Shown: piece by piece, positions 55,601-64,000 of the stretch | How the letters are laid out: each line of letters opens with the position of its first letter | Position numbering within the stretch: position 1 is the stretch's first letter | Source of the DNA: Picochlorum sp. 'celeri' | Lineage: Eukaryota; Chlorophyta; Trebouxiophyceae | Direction of reading: 5' to 3' | Assembly: GCA_010909725.1 (NCBI GenBank) | Contig: JAACMV010000010.1 | Coordinates: 1,133,178 to 1,197,177 of the forward strand | Length of the DNA: 64,000 nt | Translations under genes and position numbers: made by a program | The notes under the pieces: model-generated | Seen by the model: only the letters and a program-made list of their open reading frames with translations | What the model was told of the DNA's origin: nothing | Database searches by the model: none

Positions 55601-56642
55601 GGTGAGGGAGGCCATGCCCTGTCAGCTCCGCATGATGTTTGTGGAGATGCTCGCCTTCTGCAATATTAGCGACCCGAAACGGATGTGGAACAGGTACAAG
55701 ACGGCGCTGAGCGAGGATTACCTGTACGAAGTGGACACCAAGTTGAAAGAGAATCCAGAGGACTGCATCCGAGACACGGTGGCCGAGGACGAGCATGGTC
55801 GATGGTCGTGGAGGGCCGTGCTCGACATCCAGGATCTCCTCGACGAGTACAAAAAGACGCTGAAAGAATTCGGTAGTCCACGGCCTCCGGACCATTTGAT
55901 CACGTCCGAGATCGAGAAGGAGGTCGGTGGGTACTTCAACTTCAGCTACCAGGACATCGAGGCCAACGTGGCCAAGCTCAATCAGCAGCAGCGGGCGGCG
56001 TTCGACCAGATCCTCGAGGCGGTCGACGCCTGCGAATCTGGACGGTCCTCAGAATGCCATGTGTTTTTCCTGGATGGCATCGGGGGTTCGGGGAAGACGT
56101 TCCTGTACAAGACACTGCTCATGAAATTGAGGAAGCAGAGCCAAGAGGAGCGCAAGAGAGGCGAGCATCCCATTGCGGTGGCGATGGCCTCGAATGGCCT
56201 GCCAGCCCAGCTGCTACCGAACGGAACGACGGTACACAGACGATTCAGGCTGCCCGTCAAGGACGACGTCGACGGCGAGCAGCTGATCTGCAACGTTGCC
56301 AGGCAGTCGCATGAGGCTGACCTGCTGCGCCGAGCGAGGCTGATTGTCTGGGACGAGGCCCCGGCGATGAACAAGTGGCAGCTCGATGCCGTGGATCGAT
56401 GCCTTCGAGATCTCATGTCACGGCCCGACACGGCCATGGGCGGCAAGGTGGTGGTGCTTGGCGGGGATTTCAGGCAGTGTGGGCCCGTCATGAAGAATGC
56501 CAGAGGGAGAGCCAGGAGGGCAGCAGAGGTCAATGCGTCGCTGACCCATTGGACCCACTGGCCTGCTGTCAAGGTCCTCAGGCTCCACATCAATATGCGA
56601 GTGGAGAATTGCGTGCGCCCCGAGTGCAAGTCGCGACTGTAA
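52616..56642 (+). mobile_element. Helitron Rep-helicase gene, one frameshift, 3' truncated
   Basis: The N-terminal part has an acidic region and a Cys cluster (QRCQLCDAPLYEW). The Helitron-like domain shows YEPLHFVLLYPWGTPGWH and FITMTCNPNWPEI. The Rep nuclease has the HUH-type motif LPHVHMLLWL. The tyrosine motif IKYMFK then YVYK is split by an extra A at 54917-54919, which shifts the frame exactly between the two tyrosines. The second frame continues DNFFDGLCIGSAEACWRLFG and a Pif1-like helicase: FLDGIGGSGKTFLYKTL (Walker A), LIVWDEAPAMNKWQLD (Walker B), VVVLGGDFRQCGPVM and LRLHINMR. It ends at 56642, before motifs V and VI, so the 3' end is lost. G/C-ending codons dominate, unlike the rest of the window. 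Confidence 0.9.
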
Positions 56643-56692
56643 AGGGGGGTCCATAACCTCAAACTTTTGGTTTCAGCCAAAACTGGTGATCT

Positions 56693-57030
56693 TTGGTACC
56701 CGATTGTGCTCACGTGAGAGCTTTTTTCTCTGATCTGTCGCCTTCAGGCATTTCATATGGATGTAATTCAAAAAGACCTTTCTCAGATTTCCCAGATTTT
56801 GCGTGTCCGGTCATCTAGGGAGGGGTGTGTCTAGGAGGCACTTTTGGAACGCTTGGTACCCGATTGTGCTCGCGTGAGAGCTGTGCTCCCTGGTTTTTTG
56901 GTTTCAGGCATTTCATATAGATGCAATTCAAAAAGACCTTTCTCGGATTTCCCAGATTCCTCGTGACCGGCCATCTAGGGAGGGGTGTGCCTGGAGGCCA
57001 CTTTAGCAACGCTTGGTACACGATTGTGGG
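56693..57030. repeat. 160-base tandem repeat, about two copies
   Basis: The marker TTGGTAC(C/A)CGATTGTG recurs at 56693, 56853 and 57013, so the period is exactly 160. Each unit also contains AATTCAAAAAGACCTTTCTC and CATCTAGGGAGGGGTGTG. The third copy decays after about 20 bases and runs into the long repeat. The array starts soon after the truncated Helitron. Confidence 0.85.
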
Positions 57031-57081
57031 CGCATCAGCACTCTATCGTCGTGTCTGCGGTGCTACTATGTCTTAAATATA

Positions 57082-59661
57082 TCCACAGAAACCATGCAAG
57101 GAGCCAGATTGCGCATTCATGTGTCGAGGACCCACCTTGGTCACCGCATGTTTTTGCAATGGGCCAGGAATCAAGCAGTTGCCTAAGACTCGAAGGTTGA
57201 GAGCTCTCACCCGTGGTCTCCCGACCTTAGGCATTTCATATGGACTAGATGAGAAGGAACTAGCAGTGTAAAGAGCTTTCCCATTATCCCTTGCCAGCAG
57301 CAGTAGGCGAGTTCGCGTCGCATTCACCACCAATGTTCACAACAAGCTCTGGGCAAAGCAACCCGTATGAGTTTGATTGGAGAGCGCGCAGGAGTTTCTT
57401 GAAAGATATATCAATATAAGATATTAGAAGGTGGAAAACCTGGGAGAAGGAGGTCGTGGCTTGTTAGCACCGTTGCGAGTGTTGTCGTCCTGACATTCCC
57501 GTGGAACGGTTGTTGTTGTTGGAACCCTGTTGTGCTCCGTGGTGGTCAGTCGTCGGCTCTTTCGACTGATATATAATTTTAAAGCAAGAATGATGCTCCT
57601 TCATGTCCATGGAGGACGACTCCAGGCCTGTGCTGGTCCCAACCGTCGCGACGCGATCGGAATCGACAAACGCCGGTTGGCGTGGAAACCGACGCGTTGA
57701 CGACGGAGGGACTCCTGAATACTGTTTTAATTATCCATTCCATTCAATATTAATGAACCCCACTGTGAGGCACCGTTTCTTCGGCAGTGCGTGGCACCGC
57801 CTGGGCCAACGCGATGTCATGGCTCTGTGGAAGGCGGTGTCAACTTGGTCTGGAACAGTCGAGAGATAGCCGCAGTATGTTGCGTATGCACAACAACCAT
57901 AGAAAGGGACACCTTATACTGCTGACCTATTCGGGCTGGTTCTTACATACGGCTTTTCCTTCTTGTAGTGTGAGGACAACTCCACATGCTTCTTTGTTTC
58001 GTCCTCTGAACCCTTCGGTCCGACAAAGCCCCAGACCGTTGGCATGCGACCCGTAGAGTCGGGTCTGGCGAATGTCCGTAAACAAACACAATAAAAAAGT
58101 TGGACCAAGTTGAACCAAGTTGAACCTCGATCTCCTCGGACGTGGTCTTCGTCCGTAAATGAGGACAATAAAAAAGGACGACCATGAGACCGCTCGGGCA
58201 CACTCAGCGTGCTTTTGGTGGCATGTTTTTCATTCTTCTTCCTCCCATCACACAAGAGGTTTGACCGAGGATATGTCGTGGATTTTCTTGTGATTCACAG
58301 CTCTCTCCATCGAACACATATTTTGATGGGAGTGGATGTGGAGCACACACACACAGCCAGCTGGTCGAGGAGGAGAGCTGTGACTCGCCTGCTTTCTTTG
58401 CAGCAACATAAACACGACGAGATCTCCCTCATTCAAAGAAGCGCCGCAGTTATGTCCTACTATTCTAATTGCAACTCCTCATGAAGTCTAAGTAAGACAA
58501 TGTCATACTTTCCTCCAGCATTCAAGCAACATTACTCTAGTGCTTGCCACAGCTTGCTTGTTGTTGTTGTTGTTGTGAAGGAGACGATATTATTATAACT
58601 CTTTCTCTATCTCACTTGTTGTCTGTGTAGGGTAGCTCCAGGTTGTTCTTCTTCTTGTGAGCATGAGACTTGTGTGTTTCGTTCTGTTCTGTTCTGTTAT
58701 TATTGGTTGGTATTATTGCTCGTGTGGATTGTTGTGCATGTTATTATCATTACTACAACTACTATTATGAGATATTTACTTTCTTCTCTTTTGATTGCTT
58801 TGCTTCTTTGTTGGTGTGCTGCCTCGTGTTGTAGCAGCAGCAATAGAAGTAGTGGTGGTGGTGGTGTATTGCTGGATGGTTGTTGATTTATTGTATTAAG
58901 GGGCGTTTGACCGGGGATGTCGTGATTTCCTGTCATTCACAGATAGAAGTCGACGTTCAAGTACATAAGTACGTACGCGTGCCTTCTTGCATGATAAGAT
59001 ACTGAAAAACTCCAAAACCATTGGTGTGAGGTTGGTTACTCTAGTAGTGCTTGTTGTTATTGTTGTGAAACAAAGACAATACTTTTTTCGTTCTTTCTCA
59101 TTTCATTTCATGTCTTTTATTTATTTATTTATTTATTTTTCATATATTATACTACTACTACTATTATTACACCTCTCTCTCTCTCAATCTCTCAGATGTT
59201 GTCTGTGAGTCTATCCTATCTCTCTCCAGGTTGTTCTCTTCTCTTGTTGTGTGTTTGGTTCTGTTGTGTCCTGTTCCTGTTATTGTTGGTTGTTTGGTCG
59301 TGTCGATTGTTGTTGTGTATGTTCTTATCATTATCATTATCAATGAGGAGTATTATGAGCTATTTTCTTTCGATTGCTTTGCGTCGTCTTTGTTGGTCTG
59401 CTGTTTCTTTTGGTGTAGTAGGAGGAGCAGATCTTGTTGTGTGCCGTGTTTTTTTAGTCGTTGTTGCTGTATATATAAGGGTGCTTCTTATTATACTTCT
59501 TCTTCTTTCATATGTTGTATCTATTGTTGTTTTGGTTGGTGTGTGTTTTTTTTGGTTAGGGTATTTTGGTCTTGTTGGTGTTGTTTTTTTTGGATTTATT
59601 TTTGGATTTTAGTGATGTTTTTTGTTTTTTGGGTGGTTTATTATTTTTGCTTTGAATATTT
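57082..59661. repeat. Subtelomere-like repeat unit, copy 1
   Basis: It is collinear with 61250-63872. Shared landmarks include CCTTGGTCACCGCATGTTTT, CGTGGAACGGTTGTTGTTG, GGTGGTCAGTCGTCGG, TGCTGACCTATTCGGGCTGG and CACTCAGCGTGCTTTT. The right third is T-rich with long runs of TTG and CTT units. Open frames inside are fragmentary and often Leu/Val/Cys-rich because of that composition, so I call no gene here. Confidence 0.85.
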
Positions 59662-59878
59662 CCGAGTGGGTCCGTCGCATCTCGCACGCGGGCCGCGGGG
59701 CCACGGGCGAGGCGGTCGCGCCCCTCCGGTCCGGCCGGCCCTTCGACCGGGCCTCTCGATCCACTTCAGAGGACGCGGCGGACGATTAGGGCAATGGGCC
59801 CTCGCGAGCTCATTAGGGTATTTTCGGCGGTCGGGGGCCCCCAACGCCGCCTGGCCGGCCGTTTTTCCGCCTCCCCGC
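59662..59878. other. Very GC-rich segment
   Basis: About 217 bases of strongly GC-rich sequence precede the 153-base array. TTAGGG occurs at 59786-59791 and 59813-59818. Confidence 0.6.
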
Positions 59879-60905
59879 CATCCTCGCCGCATTTCGGGAT
59901 ATATGCGGTCCCTGTGGAGGGGCGGGACGGGGTCCACCGGGCGATGCCGAGGCTGCAGCTCTGCACAAAGTTTTTTTCCAGTCGCACACGTCCCAGAGTC
60001 GAGCGCCCTGCAGCGCCCGTGAGGTCCTGCAAGGTCCTTCTCGACATCCTCGCCGCATTTCGAGACATACAGGATACCTATGGAGGGGATGGCTGGGGTC
60101 TATCACGCGATGGCGAGCCTGCAGCTCTGCACAAAGTGTTCAATTCGCACATGTCCCAAGCTGGAGTAGCATCCAGGCCTTGTTAGTTCCTCCTTGGCAT
60201 CCTCGCCGCATTTCGAGACATGTACGATACCTATGGAGGGGATGGATCGGGTCTATCACGCGATGGCGAGGCTGTAGCTCTGCGCAAAGTGTTCAATTCG
60301 CACATGTCCCAAGCTGGAGTAGCATCCAGGCCTTGTTAGTTCCTCCTTGGCATCCTCGCCGCATTTCGAGACATGTACGATACCTATGGAAGGGATGGAT
60401 GGGGTCCATCACGCGATGGCGAGCCTGCAGCTCTGCACAAAGTGTTCAATTCGCACATGTCCCGAGGTGGCGAGGCATCCAGGCCTTGTTAGGTCCTCCT
60501 TGGCATCCTCGCCGCATTTCGAGACATACACGATACCTATGGAAGGGATGGATGGGGTCCATCACGCGATGGCGAGCCTGCAGCTCTGCGCAAAGTGTTC
60601 AATTCGCACATGTCCCAAGGTGGAGTGTCCTGCAGGCCCTGTCAGGTCCTCCTTGGCATCCTCGCCGCATTTCGAGACATACACGATACCTATGGAAGGG
60701 ATGGATGGGGTCCATCACGGGATGGCGAGCCTGCAGCTCTGCGCAAAGTGTTCAATTCGCACATGTCCCAAGGTGGAGTGTCCTGCAGGCCCTGTCAGGT
60801 CCTCCTTGGCATCCTCGCCGCATTTCGAGACATACACGATACCTATGGAAGGGATGGATGGGGTCCATCACGGGATGGCGAGCCTGCAGCTCTGCACAAA
60901 GTGTT
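59879..60905. repeat. 153-base tandem array, seven units
   Basis: CATCCTCGCCGCATTTCG recurs at 59879, 60045, 60198, 60351, 60504, 60657 and 60810. The last five steps are exactly 153 bases; the first is 166. The later units are nearly identical and the outer ones diverge, as expected for unequal exchange. As 153 is a multiple of three and the sequence is GC-rich, more than one forward frame stays open for hundreds of codons; the longest is 60180-61010. Confidence 0.95.
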
Positions 60906-61030
60906 CTACTGGGTTTCTGCCCGGTGGCTCCCCTTGAAAAATTAGTCGACTGTTGCGTTCGGTCCAGGCATGCCTCTGACCGAACACCAGGACTGGCTAA
61001 AAAGGGATAAGGGATAATTGGGATTAGAAA

Positions 61031-61330
61031 TCACGCGCTGCTGGTCGACTGAGCTCTGTTTCGCCGGGTCCGTGGCGCTGTTGAGTCTTTCATGTGCCCA
61101 TAGAAACCGTGCGAACTGCCAGATCGGGCATTTGACGGGCGACCACCAACCTTGGTCACCGCATGTCCCAATTGAGTCACGAATCACGCGCTGCTGGTCG
61201 ACTGAGCTCTGTTTCGCCGGGTCCGTGGCGCTGTTGAGTCTTTCATGTGTCCACAGAAACCGTGCGAACTGCCAGATCGGGCATTTGGGGGGCGACCACC
61301 AACCTTGGTCACCGCATGTTTTTGTAATGG
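61031..61330. repeat. 153-base direct repeat, two copies
   Basis: TCACGCGCTGCTGGTCGACT occurs at 61031 and 61184, again 153 bases apart, and both copies continue through CCGTGCGAACTGCCAGATCG. The sequence is unrelated by eye to the neighbouring 153-base array, although the period is the same. Copy 2 runs into the long repeat. Confidence 0.85.
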
Positions 61331-62352
61331 GCCAGGAGTCAAAGCAGGAGCAGTTGCCTCAGACTCGATGGTTGAGAGCTTTCACCATGGCCTGCCGAGT
61401 TTAGGCATTCATATGGACTTGATGAGAAGGAACTGGCATTGTAAAGAGCTTCCCCGCTCGCCAGCATCAGGAGTAGTTCGCGTCCCTACAGAATTCACAA
61501 CAACCTCTGGGCAAAGCAAAACCTTGTGAGTCTGATTGTTGGAGGGATACATATATATATCAATATAAGATAGAGGGTAGGAACCACTAGGACAATACAA
61601 TAGGTCGTGGCTTGTTGGCACCGTTGCGAGTGTTGTCATGACATTCCCGTGGAACGGTTGTTGTTGTAACCCTGTTGTGCTCCGTGGTGGTCAGTCGTCG
61701 GTTCTTTCGACTGATATATATTTTTAAAGCAAGAATGACGCTCCTTCATGTCCATGGACGACGACTCCAGGCCTGTGCTGGTCCCAACCGTCGCGACGCG
61801 AATGGAATCGACGACCGTCGGTTGGCGTGGAAACCGACGCGGTCACCACGGAGAGACCCTCAATGCTGTTTTAATTATCTATTCATTCAATATTAATCAC
61901 TGTGGGGCACCGTTTCTTCGGCAGTGCGTGGCACCGCCTGGGCCAACGCGATGTCATGGCTCTGCAAGGTGTGGTGTCAACTTGGTCTGGAACAGTCGAA
62001 AGATAGCCGCAATATGTTGGGTATGCACAACAACCATAGAAAGGGACACCTTATACTGCTGACCTATTCGGGCTGGTTCCTACACGGCTTTTTCCTCCTT
62101 GTGTGTGTTGTGAAGCATGAGGACAACTCCACATGCTTCTCTGCTCGTTTTCTCAACCCTTCGGTCCGACAAAGCCCCAGACCGTTGGCATGCGACCCGT
62201 AGTAGTACGAGAGGAGTAGAGACGGGTCTCCTGGTCGTGCTCTGGCGGAATGACCGTAAACAAACACATTAAAAAAGTTGAACCAAGTTGAACTCCGGTC
62301 TCCTCGGACGTGGTGTTCGTCCGTCAATGAGGACAATAAAAAAGCGCGACCA

Positions 62353-62364
62353 TGGTATTAGAGC
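62353..62364 (+). repeat. Primer-binding-site-like motif of a copia-type LTR element
   Basis: TGGTATTAGAGC differs by one base from TGGTATCAGAGC, the initiator-Met-tRNA primer site of many copia elements. It directly follows the dinucleotide CA, as at an LTR end. No gag-pol follows. Confidence 0.35.
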
Positions 62365-63079
62365 CGGCTCTAAGGCACCTGTTCGGCTACACTCAGCGTG
62401 CTTTTTTCATCTCCCATCACAAGGAAAATTTGACCGGGGATATGATGGTAGTTTCTTTTTTCGTTGTTGGTTTTCCTCCTACTCCGATGGAAGACCCCTT
62501 CTGATGGGAGCGCCTGGATATGTGGAGCACACACAGGTGGAGGAGGACAGAGCTGTGGAGCAGTCTTTAACAAGACGAGATCTTCCCCAAAGAAGCGTCG
62601 CAATTGTATTTTTATATATCCTACAATGCTCATTGCATCACATGTAGTCTAAGTAAGACAACGTGCCATGCGTACTGATGATACTGAGATAGTTGCTCCA
62701 GCATTCGTGCAACGTTACTCTCGTGCTTGCCACAGCTTGCTCCTTGCTTGCTATTGTTGTGAAGAAGACGAGTTTTTCCTTCTTTTTCTTGTTTCATGTC
62801 TTCTATTTATTCTTTTTATATACTGCTACTACTATTATACCTTTCTCTATCTCAGATGTTTCTGTAAGTCTATCTCCAGGTTGTTCTTCTGGTGTGTGTG
62901 TGTGTGTGTTTCATTCTGCTCTGTCATCTTACTATTGGTTCATATTATTGTTCGTGTCGATTGTTGTTGTGCATCTTATTATCATTATTACAATTTCTCT
63001 AACTAGTAACTGGTATAAGATATTATCTTGTTTTGATTGCTTTGCTTTGTTGTTCTGTTTGTTCTGTTGTCTCGTGTTA

Positions 63080-63080
<1 letters not shown>

Positions 63081-63110
<30 letters not shown>
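63081..63110. repeat. (AGT)n microsatellite
   Basis: About ten AGT units in a row, absent or much shorter in the paired repeat copy. Confidence 0.9.
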
Positions 63111-63115
<5 letters not shown>

Positions 63116-63959
63116 TGGTTTCTTGTTGTTCCCAGCAGATCTTTCCCATCAAAGACCTCTTCTTCTGATGCGAGGAAGCCTGGATGCGGACCGCACAGCA
63201 GCCAGGGCTGGAGATGAGAAGACGAGCTATAAAAACAGCAGTCTTTCTTGTCTATGACACCACACACACGAGTGTTCCCCCCTTTTTTTTCTTTAACGAT
63301 ATCTCGTAATTATACTCCTACTATTACTACTATTGGGAACATACTGTGTAGACGTAGTAGTACTAGAACACTGAAACTGCTCTCTCTCTGGTCTTGCTGT
63401 CGCCGTTGCTCAGGCCTGGTGGAGCAGCTTGTTGTGCAGTATTGTTGTTGTGAAGACGACGATTTGTTTTTTCATTTCATTCTTGTTCTTGTTTCATGAT
63501 GATGATGTCTTTTCTTTATTTTTATTCTTTTCATACACTTGCCTTCTTCTTATTGTTGTTGTACCGTTCTCTATCTCTCAGATATGAGATGTTGTCTGTG
63601 AGTCTCTCCTATCTATCTCCAGGTTGTTCTTCTTGTCGTGTCGTGTTATTATTGGTGGTGTGGATTGTTGTTGTGCATGTTCTTATTATCATTATCATAT
63701 ATAAAGGGTATTATGATCTATTTTTTTGTTATTTTGGCGTGTTTTTGGTTGGTGTGTATTTTTTGGTTAGGGTATTTTGGTCTTGTTGTGTGTTGTTTTT
63801 TTGTGCTATATTTTGTCTTTTTGTGATGTTTTCATATTTTTGGGTAGTTTATTATTTTTGTTTTGAATATTTAATTTTGGCATGGGCGTAGCGGCGGTGG
63901 ACTGGGTGTGAATATTGTCTTATTTACCCTCATTACCCTTGGCCCGGGAGAACGACGCA

Positions 63960-64000
63960 GGGAACGACGCCAGGGGGGGTATAGGTATTAGGGTATAGGG
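63960..64000. other. TTAGGG-like tail at window end
   Basis: TTAGGG at 63988-63993 is followed by TATAGGG at 63994-64000 and preceded by TATAGG. It is too short and degenerate to call a telomere. Confidence 0.3.

Larger units (their letters stand above)
61250..63872. repeat. Subtelomere-like repeat unit, copy 2
   Basis: This is the partner of 57082-59661 with small insertions and deletions. Differences include an (AGT)n run at 63081-63110 and a better preserved TGGTATTAGAGC at 62353. The copies are direct, about 4.17 kb apart. Confidence 0.85.

Noticed and set aside
55053..55895. 280-codon minus-strand frame
   Set aside because: Same cause, antisense to the Helitron helicase region.
59196..60022. 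Hydrophobic plus-strand frames rich in Leu, Val, Cys and Phe
   Set aside because: They translate T-rich and TTG/CTT simple sequence and run into GC-rich DNA. Apparent membrane helices are a composition effect.
60045..60905. CRISPR-like regular repeats
   Set aside because: Units are contiguous 153-base tandem copies without unique spacers, and the genome is eukaryotic.
62693..63891. Further hydrophobic frames in repeat copy 2
   Set aside because: Same simple-sequence cause; frames are not kept between the two repeat copies.

Overview
This window is eukaryotic nuclear DNA, most likely from a unicellular green alga. Genes are interrupted by short GT-AG introns. It carries Tic40, a plastid DUF4079 membrane protein and a plastid thioredoxin-like protein. 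TGTAA, the polyadenylation signal typical of chlorophyte algae, lies 18 to 128 bases past the stop of 14 genes on both strands. A centrin fits a lineage with basal bodies. The species cannot be fixed from sequence alone.

Positions 1 to 25,000 are a dense housekeeping block: a protein kinase fragment, a PPIL2-type U-box cyclophilin, DUF4079, AMMECR1, a three-repeat MYB with AT-hooks, a PHD/Tudor-like protein, Prp19, ribosomal proteins uL30 and eL18, a GPI-type surface protein, Tic40, a GDT1/TMEM165 cation transporter, a long coiled-coil protein, centrin and a thioredoxin-like protein. Many of these reading frames are broken by single-base gains or losses, mostly in homopolymers. The pattern looks like uncorrected long-read error, or else many small lesions in this block. 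Genes there are best read across frames.

Positions 26,000 to 46,300 are accessory. A large secreted protein with a proline-rich linker is followed by four same-strand sugar-metabolism genes: a membrane-anchored family 2 glycosyltransferase with a helical C-terminal part, a GT-D-fold glycosyltransferase, a bacterial-type UDP-GlcNAc 2-epimerase (WecB/MnaA family) behind a membrane anchor, and a second family 2 glycosyltransferase. A KDZ transposase of 1059 residues in five intact exons, flanked by an orphan gene and an AT-hook gene, lies between the first and second sugar genes. The GT-D gene begins with a nearly identical but shortened copy of the epimerase 5' end, so it is a recent chimera.

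Positions 45,800 to 56,640 are mobile-element DNA: a LINE relic, an HMGXB3-like KDZ transposase with a convergent orphan partner, and a GC-rich Helitron Rep-helicase truncated after its early helicase motifs. From 56,690 to 64,000 there are no convincing genes. This part has tandem arrays of 160 and 153 bases and two collinear copies of a 2.6 kb repeat, ending in short TTAGGG-like motifs. This resembles a subtelomere, but no true telomere is visible.

The most interesting material is the glyco-gene cluster. The epimerase would supply UDP-ManNAc and the transferases would build a surface glycan in the secretory pathway. Golgi-type GDT1, which may supply the Mn2+ that such transferases need, is encoded 12 kb away.
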